A stretch of 42,555 bases of DNA from Psychromonas antarctica (GTDB taxonomy: Bacteria > Pseudomonadota > Gammaproteobacteria > Enterobacterales > Psychromonadaceae): NCBI RefSeq assembly GCF_022267535.1, contig NZ_JAHNZV010000021.1:1-42555 (forward strand). Reading direction: 5' to 3'. Shown in pieces: positions 34,612 to 42,555 of the stretch. Every line of letters begins with the position of its first letter. Within the stretch, counting starts at the first letter, position 1. The notes beneath the pieces were generated by a model, which saw only the letters and a program-made list of their open reading frames with translations, was not told the DNA's origin and did no database searches. A program made the translations under genes and the position numbers.

Positions 34612-35967
34612 CTAAATCACTACGGTGTGAATCGATCTTGGCAGCATAGTGATATAACTACCTTTATCTATATGATGTAGTGCATAGGTTAAACTTTGTT
34701 CAGAGTTATTGCATACTACGATGACTTTTTCCCCATTCGGATTAATGAAGCCCGTAGCTTCAATAACATCAGTGGTAGTGCATACTGCGATGCGTTTAGC
34801 ACCTCGCTTTATAAATTTAGAGAAATGAGCAAAATAGTAATATGATGGATTAACTGTAATTTCATCATTAACCGTATCTGCGATGATGGGCGCACTGCAT
34901 AGATTATTCACATGATTTGGCCCACCGTTTTCATCAAGAAAAAGGTTCCAGTCACACCATGCAGATGTATTATGGTTTAAATCATTAATCATCGAGTGCG
35001 CATACCGTTCACCGACATTCCAATCACCTAGATGTGGTCCATTTTCCTGACACCCTTCTGTAAACCATATTTTCTTATCAGGGTAGATATCATTGATTAA
35101 CTTAAGGTTTTGGTAGTTATCTCCCATATACCAATGAATGCCGATACCATAGACATACTTGCTCGCAACTTCATCATCAAACATCTTCTGAGCACGATCA
35201 TAGGCTTCGGCGCGATTATGATCCCAACAGACTAATTTAATATGTCCTAATCCCTGTTTTTCTAAGGTAGGCCCAAGATAATCGCGGACAAAATCACGCT
35301 CCTCTTCCGAGCTATAGACACAAGAATCCCACACTTGTGTCGCAGCTGGTTCATTTTGTATTGTCAGGGCTGATATCGTTATCCCCTCGGTTTGCATCGC
35401 TTTAATATACTTACAATAATAAAGTGCCCATGCCTGACGGTATTGATCTTTTAACTTTCCACCATTATTCATCTGGCCATTGGTTTTCATCCATGCAGGC
35501 GGACTCCACGGCGAAGAGAAAAGGGTAATATCTTGCTCTGAAAGCTCTTTCGCCCATGCAATCATTGGGATAATCTGTTGCTTATCGCGTCGCAGATTAA
35601 AATCAGTCAGCGTTGGATCTTCTGTCTCGCAGCATGCCCAGTTTTCTAAAGAAAAATCACAGCTGTTGATGTGGGTTCTACAAAAGTTATAACCGATCCC
35701 TTTCTGTGGGTGAAAATACGCCTCCATCATTATTTTTTGTTTCTCGGGGCTCATTCTATTAAGCACATCCGCGGCGGACTCTGTAAAAGCGCCACCGAAG
35801 CCCTCCCACTCTTGAAAAGTCTTAGATTCATCCATATAAATCTTATGCAGTTCACCCGCATCGGTATAGGTCGTAGTATCCTCCTGCTCATAATTTTTAT
35901 ATAAATCCGCATGTTCCGTTTCACTTAAACGAAAATCGCTATCTTTAACTGTTTGATAAAGTTTCAT
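34612..35967 (-). CDS. Cytoplasmic GH30 beta-glucosidase/beta-glucanase
   Basis: 451 residues, no signal peptide. GH30 motifs: GFGGAFTESAA near 56-66, YNFCRTHINSCDFS, FSSPWSPPAWMKTNG, TIQNEPAA with acid/base E206 and WFTEGCQ with nucleophile E304; the C-terminal beta domain closes with a GGAG-preceded start at 35967. In laminarin systems GH30 enzymes commonly remove beta-1,6-linked glucose branches or act as beta-glucosidases; here it would act on imported oligomers that the phosphorylase cannot finish. It has its own operator (36036) and terminator, though GH1 lies 200 bp upstream in the same direction. Confidence 0.92.
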   Translation of the reverse strand: MKLYQTVKDSDFRLSETEHADLYKNYEQEDTTTYTDAGELHKIYMDESKTFQEWEGFGGAFTESAADVLNRMSPEKQKIMMEAYFHPQKGIGYNFCRTHINSCDFSLENWACCETEDPTLTDFNLRRDKQQIIPMIAWAKELSEQDITLFSSPWSPPAWMKTNGQMNNGGKLKDQYRQAWALYYCKYIKAMQTEGITISALTIQNEPAATQVWDSCVYSSEEERDFVRDYLGPTLEKQGLGHIKLVCWDHNRAEAYDRAQKMFDDEVASKYVYGIGIHWYMGDNYQNLKLINDIYPDKKIWFTEGCQENGPHLGDWNVGERYAHSMINDLNHNTSAWCDWNLFLDENGGPNHVNNLCSAPIIADTVNDEITVNPSYYYFAHFSKFIKRGAKRIAVCTTTDVIEATGFINPNGEKVIVVCNNSEQSLTYALHHIDKGSYITMLPRSIHTVVI

Positions 35968-36035
35968 AATATCTCCAAAAAATTGCTGCTAAGTTACGCA
36001 CGCAGTATAAATATATGACATACCCAATTACAAAA

Positions 36036-36047
36036 GGAAGCGCTTAC
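36036..36047. promoter_or_regulatory. LacI-type operator upstream of GH30
   Basis: GGAAGCGCTTAC, one base from the window consensus, about 70 bp before the GH30 ATG. Confidence 0.7.
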
Positions 36048-36170
36048 TTGTGATCTTAATCACATTCAATGACATATAGAAGCAGACTCTTCAGCTAGCT
36101 CAATAAGGATAAAATGTCTTATGCTTAATAATTGAATCGTTCTTGTCTTAATTTATAAACGTAGCGCAAT

Positions 36171-37586
36171 CTACTTGATGTTTTTATTAAAATTTTCAGG
36201 TCTTACCCACTCATGAAGAGGTGAATGTTCTCCCAATTTTTTACCCTTTGATTCAATCACTTCCTTGTACCAATAACCAGAATCTTTGACAGTCCGTTTC
36301 TGTGAAGCGTAATCAACATGAACCATACCAAATCGTTGTCCGTATCCTTCTGCCCATTCAAAATTATCAAGAATAGACCACTGAAAATAACCGATGATAT
36401 CGGTACCATTTTCAATTGCTTGTTTAGCACCTAGAAGGTAACGGTTCAAGAAATCAATCCGTTTAGGATCGTGTACCTTACCGTCTAAACTTACCCAGTC
36501 ATTTAGACTTAAACCATTTTCAGTCACAATAATCGGCTTTTGATAACGTTCATACAAAAATTGTGTTCCCCAACGAAGCGACTCAGGACTCACTGGCCAT
36601 TTAAAATAGCTCATAGGGTGATCACTCGGGTACTCCACTACCTCAGGCTTTCCATCAAGGCCAGCCCTAACTAATGCAGACGAGTAAACATTAAAACCGA
36701 CAAAATCTAGCGGCTGGCAGATAATGTCCATATCCCCCTCTTTAATGACAGGCGAGTCATCTGCAAATAATAACAAGCCGTCTTCCGGATATTCTCCTTT
36801 AAAAGCCGGATCCATCCACCAGGTCGCATTAAACATGGAATCATCCAACATACTAAATGTATGCTGACGAGCAGCCTCAATGTCCTCGGCAGAGTGACTA
36901 AAAGGTACAGCCGTACGAAAGCAAGGAGCAGCGCCCACCTTAGCCGGAGATTTTGCCTCCTCTCTAATTATTTTCACTGCTTTCCCGTGCGCTAAAAGTG
37001 CATTATGCCATGCTCTATTGACCTCTTTATTGGCAAGTTGCAAGCCTGGTGCATGCATACCTGTTTGATGCCCATGACCAATAAAGCAGGCTTGTTCATT
37101 TAACGTAAACCAATTGCTGACTCTATCTGATAATTTCTCAACAATGACTCGCGTGTATTCGGCAAACCAATCACTTGAGTCATCATTTAACCACCCACCT
37201 TTGTGAAAAAGCGCTATCGGATAATCCCAATGAAAAAGTGTCACCCAAGGGTCGATTCCTTTGCTTAATAACTCATCAATCAAACGATCGTAATAATCTA
37301 GTCCTTGTGCATTGACCTTTCCAATACCTTGAGGCTTTACCCGTGGCCACATAATACTTAGTCGATAGGCCTGCAATGACATTTCGCTCATAATCGCCAC
37401 GTCTTCTTTATAGCGATTATAATGATCGCACGCTACAAAGCCGTTATTACCGCCTTGGACAAAGCCTTTTTTACGGCTGCACATATCCCAGACAGACTCC
37501 GCACAGCCATCAACAAATTGTGTACTACCTTCAATCTGGTAACTGGCTGCTGCTGCACCCCATATAAAATCATCTTTAAATGCCAT
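36171..37586 (-). CDS. Cytoplasmic GH1 beta-glucosidase
   Basis: About 471 residues from the ATG at 37586, preferred because GAGG lies 7 bases upstream; the frame opens at an ATG 12 bp earlier that itself covers the ribosome site. GH1 pattern: FIWGAAAASYQIEG near the start, FTLNEQ with acid/base E164 (NEP is usual, so the proline is replaced by Gln) and IIVTENG with nucleophile E356 (numbering from 37586). No signal peptide. It should hydrolyse short beta-glucosides such as laminaribiose or gentiobiose to glucose. No LacI-type operator is seen before it, so its control may differ from that of the main locus. Confidence 0.92.
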   Translation of the reverse strand: MAFKDDFIWGAAAASYQIEGSTQFVDGCAESVWDMCSRKKGFVQGGNNGFVACDHYNRYKEDVAIMSEMSLQAYRLSIMWPRVKPQGIGKVNAQGLDYYDRLIDELLSKGIDPWVTLFHWDYPIALFHKGGWLNDDSSDWFAEYTRVIVEKLSDRVSNWFTLNEQACFIGHGHQTGMHAPGLQLANKEVNRAWHNALLAHGKAVKIIREEAKSPAKVGAAPCFRTAVPFSHSAEDIEAARQHTFSMLDDSMFNATWWMDPAFKGEYPEDGLLLFADDSPVIKEGDMDIICQPLDFVGFNVYSSALVRAGLDGKPEVVEYPSDHPMSYFKWPVSPESLRWGTQFLYERYQKPIIVTENGLSLNDWVSLDGKVHDPKRIDFLNRYLLGAKQAIENGTDIIGYFQWSILDNFEWAEGYGQRFGMVHVDYASQKRTVKDSGYWYKEVIESKGKKLGEHSPLHEWVRPENFNKNIK

Positions 37587-37803
37587 GTTGAACCTCATTA
37601 TTAGTAATAAATTCTTTCTGGTTAATGCTATTTTTTGACCCGATTAATGTGTTAAAAATACCATTATCTGCGATCTGCTAGTATGAAAATAATGAGCAAA
37701 AAAGTAATCAAAAGGATCACTAACTCAATCGAAAAACCAACAAAAATGACACCTCGCAATATATTTCTCACTGGTAAACATTTAACCCATAATTACAATG
37801 ACA

Positions 37804-39195
37804 TCAAGATGCCAAACCGGCGACAAGGGTTAAATTATTCATCCAACGGCGTTGCAAATAACGATGAAAACAAAGTGAAAATTTAACAATCTCTTCAACA
37901 ATCATGATCAAGTACACATATCGAAAATCCCATTCAGCAATGAAAGCGCCGTAACCTGCCAGCGGGATCCCGATCATCCACATGGCAATAAAATCCATAC
38001 GCAAACAGAATAGGTTATCACCACCCGCTCTTAGAATACCGTTAATAATAAGCATGTTAAGCATGCGTAACCAAATTGCACAGCTCAGTATCGTGATTGC
38101 CGGAGAGGCTAGAGGGTATAATGCCAGACCAGTTAAACCTAACCAACTCAAGATATATTCGCTCCCTGATAGCAGTAGTGCACCGAGAAACAAACCACAG
38201 ACCAGCACAGTACGAATAAAAAAGTAGGTCATATTTAAGGCTTGGGCATATTCATCTCGACCTAATGCTTGCCCAAGTAATATTGAGCAGGCGACTGAAA
38301 TACCGAAGAAAACAGAGTAGCAAAGTGATTCAAGGGGGCCCAACATACTATAAACAGCAAGTTCACTGGTACCCAGATGACCAAAAATAGTTTGGTAAGC
38401 GAGCGTGCCAGCCGCCCATAAAAGCGCATTTGCAGCAGTAGGAAAAGCAAGCGTTTTATACACTAACCACAGCGAATGCGTTTCTTGTAAACTTTTTTCT
38501 TGTATTAACCAATGTTTTTTACGCTTTAAATAATAGGCAATCAGACATACTTGCAACAGACGAGAAATAGAGGTGGCGAGTGCAGCTCCTGCAACGCCCA
38601 TCATCGGGAGACCTAAACCTCCGTTAATAAACCAAAAATTAAGTACTATATTGACAATAATGGTTAAAGCACCCAACAACAAAGGGGTGAAAGCATCACC
38701 ACTAGCACGCATGCTCGACTCTGCAACGATAACCAGATGGGTCAGTAGCAGCACTGGAAAGCTGTAATAAAGGTAACTTGCTCCAAGTTCGATTACTGTC
38801 AAGTCAGACGTTTGCAGCAATAAAATACTACTGGCAAATAAAGTGATCAGTAAGGTGATCGGGATAAGCAGTTTAATGCCAAACCATAATGCTAATTGAG
38901 TTACCGTTTTAGCCGAACGGCGGTCATTTTTTCCCCAATACTGCGCAACCAACACCCCATTAGCAGATGATAGTCCAGCCATTATCATAATAGCAACAAA
39001 GTGCCATTTTGATGCGATTCCCACAGCTGCCGTTGCTGCCATACCAAAATCACTAACCATTAGCAGATCAGCTAGCGCTAACACGGCAACCAGTGCACTC
39101 TGAATGGCAACGGGAAATGCCAACTTACCAACCTTAAGTAGCATAGGGTTTTGCATTGATTTATAGTATCGATTAGCGTAACTTTTGAATGTCAT
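37804..39195 (-). CDS. MATE-family efflux transporter
   Basis: 463 residues with about twelve hydrophobic helices and the family look of NorM/DinF-type proteins (LAFPVAIQSALVAVLALADLLMVSDFG, VAQYWGKNDRRSA). It would use an ion gradient to export small organic molecules across the inner membrane. AAGGA precedes the ATG. It is divergent from the AraC-family gene with 46 bp between and transcribed toward GH1, 217 bp downstream. A link to glucan use is not evident. Confidence 0.9.
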   Translation of the reverse strand: MTFKSYANRYYKSMQNPMLLKVGKLAFPVAIQSALVAVLALADLLMVSDFGMAATAAVGIASKWHFVAIMIMAGLSSANGVLVAQYWGKNDRRSAKTVTQLALWFGIKLLIPITLLITLFASSILLLQTSDLTVIELGASYLYYSFPVLLLTHLVIVAESSMRASGDAFTPLLLGALTIIVNIVLNFWFINGGLGLPMMGVAGAALATSISRLLQVCLIAYYLKRKKHWLIQEKSLQETHSLWLVYKTLAFPTAANALLWAAGTLAYQTIFGHLGTSELAVYSMLGPLESLCYSVFFGISVACSILLGQALGRDEYAQALNMTYFFIRTVLVCGLFLGALLLSGSEYILSWLGLTGLALYPLASPAITILSCAIWLRMLNMLIINGILRAGGDNLFCLRMDFIAMWMIGIPLAGYGAFIAEWDFRYVYLIMIVEEIVKFSLCFHRYLQRRWMNNLTLVAGLAS

Positions 39196-39241
39196 AAGCA
39201 GTCCTTAATATTGACCCAAACTATAGAGCGACCTTCAACAG

Positions 39242-40168
39242 ATGAACATGTGCAAAAATAGAGAAAACCTGTGCAAATCCGTCATTGAAAAAATGACACC
39301 TAAATCAAAATGGGTTGATAAGGTGTTTTTGTCGGAATCATGCAAAGAGCGCTTTTTAACCCATTCTAATATTCCTGAATTAGCACAAGATGATATCTTT
39401 ATGGCTGGTATGGCAGACTTAAGAGATGGTTATCAAGTTGAAAGAGATGGTATTAATGTACATACCATCTTATTTACTCTCGAAGGAGGAGGCATTCTAA
39501 CTACATGCGCTTGCGTTGAACTGATTGAGCCTTATACTATGGTCATCCTTCCGGCACACTCCCCCTATCGCTTTGAAATAAATCCAGTAGACAACCAATG
39601 GAAAATGGTGTGGTTTTTACCTAACCCGACCCCAAGATGGCAGTTTGTCGAAAATATTGGCCAGAAGATCCTACCGTTTAATCATAGCGAGCAGATTTGG
39701 TCTTTGATGAACTTGATTCACTACGAAATAGGAGGACGGCCAAGCTTTCGACGCTTGTTAGTAAGTGAAGTATGCCGCTTACTAACTGGCTTTGAAACCA
39801 AATCATCCCGCTCTGTGGCTCGGGTACAGGCGTTATTTAATAACGTAGAAAGTCAGCTTCACTTAGCTTGGACAGTAAAAGCAATGGCGCAGAACTGCTA
39901 TATCAGTGAAGAGCAGTTTAATCGCATCAGTAAATCCCTATTTGGGCTCTCGCCGCGCGCGAAACTTATTCAACTACGCATGGATAAAGCCGCCGATCTA
40001 CTCAATTATAATGATTGGACAGTGACGATGATTGCACATCGTTTAGGCTATAAAGATCCGTATAATTTTACCCATCGTTTTGGGAAATATTTCGGTTGCT
40101 CTCCAAGCTGCTTTAGAAAAAACATGAAATTGTTACAAGCGGAAGGCCTAGCGGTACAACAAATCTAA
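39242..40168 (+). CDS. AraC-family transcriptional regulator
   Basis: 308 residues. The N-terminal part (about 45-180) is an AraC-type cupin sensor (EPYTMVILPAHSPYRFEI), the C-terminal 100 residues hold two helix-turn-helix motifs (WTVKAMAQNCYISEEQFNRI and WTVTMIAHRLGYKDPYNFTHRF, then GCSPSCFRKN). No clear ribosome site precedes the chosen ATG; a start at 39293 is possible. It is divergent from the MATE gene and probably controls it, possibly also GH1. The inducer is unknown. Confidence 0.9.
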   Translation: MNMCKNRENLCKSVIEKMTPKSKWVDKVFLSESCKERFLTHSNIPELAQDDIFMAGMADLRDGYQVERDGINVHTILFTLEGGGILTTCACVELIEPYTMVILPAHSPYRFEINPVDNQWKMVWFLPNPTPRWQFVENIGQKILPFNHSEQIWSLMNLIHYEIGGRPSFRRLLVSEVCRLLTGFETKSSRSVARVQALFNNVESQLHLAWTVKAMAQNCYISEEQFNRISKSLFGLSPRAKLIQLRMDKAADLLNYNDWTVTMIAHRLGYKDPYNFTHRFGKYFGCSPSCFRKNMKLLQAEGLAVQQI

Positions 40169-40288
40169 AGAGATTGTTTTCCTGTTGCTATTGCACAGTA
40201 TAGATTTCAGTAAATCGGCAAAAGTTTTTAGTAGATATTGGTGAACAATGTGGGAATTATAGACTTGTGGTTTAATAAGTAATAAAGA

Positions 40289-40364
40289 TGGTGGGCGATA
40301 CTGGGCTTGAACCAGTGACCCCCGCCTTGTAAGGGCGGTGCTCTCCCAACTGAGCTAATCGCCC
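40289..40364 (-). tRNA. tRNA-Val (anticodon UAC)
   Basis: 76 nt with full cloverleaf: acceptor GGGCGAT/ATCGCCC, TTAGCTCAGTTGGGAGAGC D-arm, anticodon loop CTTACAA in a CCGCC/GGCGG stem, GGTTCAAGCC T-arm, and encoded CCA. Located divergent to gltX as the valU group is in E. coli. Confidence 0.97.
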
Positions 40365-40530
40365 ATCTTTAACTTTTTCAACTTCAAAATTATGAAACCT
40401 AAAGACATCAGCGTTGTTCTCCGCAAAACGGCACTAATCGCCCATCTTTAACTTTTTCAACTTCAAAATTATGAAGCCTAAAGACATCAGCGTTGTTCTC
40501 CGCAAAACGGCACTAATCGCCCATCTTTAA
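40355..40530. repeat. 79-bp tandem repeat carrying tRNA-Val 5' ends
   Basis: Units begin at 40355, 40434 and (partial) 40513, a 79-bp period with a single base change between the first two. Each starts with CTAATCGCCC, which is the complement of the first ten bases of the tRNA-Val gene, so two truncated tRNA starts precede the intact one on the minus strand. The rest of the region to 40843 has only the promoter at 40616 and the gltX leader. Confidence 0.93.
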
Positions 40531-40615
40531 AATTCTTAACTTTTTCACTCTAAAAGCATCGAGCTATTATGCTCAACTAAAACAGCACGAATTACCTGCC
40601 CTGTTTGTGCTGCGT

Positions 40616-40643
40616 ATTATAGGGAACGCCCTTTTTCAGTCAA
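40616..40643 (-). promoter_or_regulatory. Sigma-70 promoter for tRNA-Val transcript
   Basis: On the minus strand TTGACT, a 16-bp spacer, TATAAT, then a GC-rich discriminator. It lies about 250 bp before the mature tRNA-Val, so the transcript would contain the 79-bp repeats. Confidence 0.75.
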
Positions 40644-40843
40644 GCCATTTCTATAATAAAGATCGTGTTTTATGGTTAACTGCTCAAAGGGTAAACAATA
40701 TAGGTAACTTTGAGCATCAAGTTTACCTTTTGTATTGCTCAACCAAGCAGACAAGGATAAAAATAAAATAGTTAATGTAATTACAACGGTATTCGTTAAA
40801 ATACGCTATTACTTTCGATCCTATATATAAAGGAAACTTCTAA

Positions 40844-42256
40844 ATGACAGTTAAAACACGTTTTGCCCCTAGCCCAACAGGATTTTTACACGTAGGTGGC
40901 GCTCGAACTGCGCTTTATTCTTGGCTACATGCTAAAAATCAAGGTGGCAAATTTGTATTACGTATAGAAGATACTGATATCGAACGCTCAACTCAAGAAG
41001 CCGTCGATGCTATTTTAGAGGGAATGACATGGATGGGATTGACTTGGGATGAAGGCCCTTATTACCAAACTAAACGTTTTGATCGTTATAAAGAGATTAT
41101 TACCAAGATGCTTGCTGATGGAACAGCCTACAAATGTTACTGCTCAAAAGAGCGTGTAAATGCACTACGTGAAGCACAAGAGAAAGCAGGACAAACCGCT
41201 CGATACGACGGGAAATGTCGTAATTTAGCCCCCCTTGATACCGATGCTGCTTATGTTATTCGTTTCAAAAACCCAAAAGAAGGATCGGTTAAATTTGCCG
41301 ATCACGTACGTGGCCATATCGAATTTTCTAACAGTGAATTAGATGATTTAATTATTCAACGTACCGATGGCACACCCACTTACAATTTCTGCGTAGTTGT
41401 CGATGACTGGGATATGGGTATTACAGATGTCGTTCGTGGTGAAGATCATATCAATAATACACCTCGCCAAATCAATATTCTCAAAGCATTAAATGCTCCT
41501 TTACCTGAATATGCACATGTAGCTATGATTTTAGGTGATGATGGCGCGAAGCTTTCTAAACGTCATGGTGCAGTCTCTGTTATGCAATTTCGTGATGAAG
41601 GCTACCTGCCTGAAGCCCTTAAAAACTACCTAGTTCGTTTAGGCTGGTCACATGGCGATCAAGAAATTTTCTCAGAACAAGAGATGATAGAGCTGTTTTC
41701 ACTCGATGCTGTCAATAAAGCCCCTTCTGCATTTAATACAGACAAATTAATTTGGTTAAATCAACACTATATTAAAACGCTTGATCCCGCTTATATAGCG
41801 ACTCATCTCACATGGCATATGGCGAATCAAAAAATTGATATCGCCAACGGTCCTGCCCTGCCAGAAATCATAACCGCACTTTCAGAGCGCGCCAAAACCT
41901 TGGTTGAATTGGCCGCATCGAGCCGCTACTTCTATGAAGAATTTGAACAGTTTGATGCAGCTGCCGCGAAAAAGCACCTTCGTCCAGTAGCAAAAGAGGC
42001 GCTTATTTTGGTGCAACAAAAACTGCAGTCCACCGATGACTGGACAGATGCAACACTACATCAAGTCATTAATGATACGGCTGAAGAATTAGAAGTGGGT
42101 ATGGGTAAAGTGGGTATGCCATTACGCGTAGCAATTACAGGTGCAGGACAATCCCCCTCTTTAGATGTAACACTACGTCTAATTGGCAAAACACGAAGTA
42201 TTACACGGATCAGTCGTGCGCTTGAATTTATCGCCGCACGTGAACTCGCCCAGTAA
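40844..42256 (+). CDS. gltX: Glutamyl-tRNA synthetase
   Basis: 470 residues, the usual length. Class I synthetase that charges tRNA-Glu with glutamate in the cytoplasm. HIGH-type motif [13 protein letters not shown] at 9-21 and KLSKR at 236-240 are intact. Zinc-site cysteines C98, C100 and C125 match E. coli, but the fourth ligand position (His127 there) is Asn here. AAAGGA precedes the ATG. It lies between tRNA-Val (divergent) and tRNA-Ala (downstream, same strand), the arrangement of E. coli, which marks the return to conserved chromosome. Confidence 0.97.
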   Translation: MTVKTRFAPSPTGFLHVGGARTALYSWLHAKNQGGKFVLRIEDTDIERSTQEAVDAILEGMTWMGLTWDEGPYYQTKRFDRYKEIITKMLADGTAYKCYCSKERVNALREAQEKAGQTARYDGKCRNLAPLDTDAAYVIRFKNPKEGSVKFADHVRGHIEFSNSELDDLIIQRTDGTPTYNFCVVVDDWDMGITDVVRGEDHINNTPRQINILKALNAPLPEYAHVAMILGDDGAKLSKRHGAVSVMQFRDEGYLPEALKNYLVRLGWSHGDQEIFSEQEMIELFSLDAVNKAPSAFNTDKLIWLNQHYIKTLDPAYIATHLTWHMANQKIDIANGPALPEIITALSERAKTLVELAASSRYFYEEFEQFDAAAAKKHLRPVAKEALILVQQKLQSTDDWTDATLHQVINDTAEELEVGMGKVGMPLRVAITGAGQSPSLDVTLRLIGKTRSITRISRALEFIAARELAQ

Positions 42257-42291
42257 ATCAAAAAAATAGTAAAATTTGTTAACTCATTGAA

Positions 42292-42320
42292 TTGACAAAA
42301 ATTAACAGGGCGCATATTAT
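42292..42320 (+). promoter_or_regulatory. Sigma-70 promoter for tRNA-Ala
   Basis: TTGACA at 42292-42297, 17-bp spacer, TATTAT at 42315-42320, followed by CGCCC, a GC-rich discriminator typical of stable-RNA promoters. Confidence 0.85.
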
Positions 42321-42333
42321 ACGCCCTGTTAAT
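42301..42333. terminator. Stem-loop after gltX, overlapping the tRNA-Ala promoter
   Basis: Perfect 12-bp stem ATTAACAGGGCG/CGCCCTGTTAAT with a 9-nt loop that holds most of the -10 box of the tRNA-Ala promoter. It probably also ends gltX mRNA, 45 nt past the stop. Confidence 0.7.
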
Positions 42334-42361
42334 TTAACAAAGAAAATCCCAACCCAATTAT

Positions 42362-42437
42362 GGGGCTATAGCTCAGCTGGGAGAGCGCAACGCTGGCAGC
42401 GTTGAGGTCTGCGGTTCGATCCCGCATAGCTCCACCA
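42362..42437 (+). tRNA. tRNA-Ala (anticodon GGC)
   Basis: 76 nt cloverleaf: acceptor GGGGCTA/TAGCTCC, D-arm AGCTCAGCTGGGAGAGC, anticodon loop CTGGCAG, T-arm GGTTCGATCC, encoded CCA. Corresponds to the alaW/alaX type next to gltX in E. coli. Confidence 0.97.
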
Positions 42438-42555
42438 CTTTCTCTTAGTGGTCACACCAATACCCGTGTATTTATCTCGAAAAAGAAAAAGTAGTAATAT
42501 AAAGTTGTTTATTATCATTTGCTTATCCAATGAATAATTTACCTATACGCATATT

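Noticed and set aside
37804-40364. Genomic island attachment site at tRNA-Val
   Set aside because: The repeated piece is the 5' end of the tRNA, not the 3' end used by most integrases, and there is no integrase in the window.
40355-40530. CRISPR-like array
   Set aside because: Two and a part identical 79-bp tandem units without variable spacers; it is a plain tandem repeat.

Overview
The window looks like chromosome of a marine gammaproteobacterium, most likely Psychromonas or a close relative. The DNA is AT-rich, there are Gram-negative lipoproteins, a LamB-type porin and a GlyGly-CTERM protein. The right edge has the order tRNA-Val(UAC) divergent from gltX followed by tRNA-Ala(GGC), which is the arrangement known from E. 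coli. The genus is an inference from general look, not from a search.

Almost all of the first 37.6 kb is one locus for degrading and importing beta-1,3-glucan (laminarin). From the left: a secreted GH16 laminarinase with a GlyGly-CTERM tail; an orphan beta-propeller lipoprotein; a triple-module binding-type lipoprotein whose leader is frameshifted by a 22-bp tandem duplication; a GH17 lipoprotein; a large non-catalytic lipoprotein with carbohydrate-binding and Ig-like modules; a GH16 lipoprotein; two overlapping-style GH17 genes without signal peptides; a methyl-accepting chemotaxis protein; a large exported GH3; a LamB-like porin; and a LacI-family regulator. Then comes a long minus-strand operon: family-5 substrate-binding protein, two permeases, two ATPases, a 1158-residue GH94/GH149-type phosphorylase and a small cupin. 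It is followed upstream by GH30 and GH1 enzymes, a MATE transporter and a divergent AraC-family regulator.

Proposed flow (inference): GH16/GH17 enzymes at the cell surface cut laminarin while CBM lipoproteins hold it; oligomers pass the porin; GH3 trims in the periplasm; the Dpp/Opp-type ABC importer takes oligosaccharides into the cytoplasm; phosphorylase, GH17s, GH30 and GH1 finish them. No TonB receptor or SusD is present, so this is a porin plus ABC plus phosphorylase solution rather than the Bacteroidetes Sus type.

A palindrome of the form G(A/T)AAGCGCTT(T/A)C, a typical LacI-family operator, lies in front of nearly every transcription unit from the first GH16 to GH30 (about a dozen copies), including the LacI gene. 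The beta-propeller, MCP, GH1, MATE and AraC genes lack it. The last 2.4 kb is housekeeping: tRNA-Val with an unusual 79-bp tandem repeat in its leader, gltX and tRNA-Ala. Intrinsic terminators are visible behind most units, and two MITE-like inverted repeats occur in intergenic DNA.
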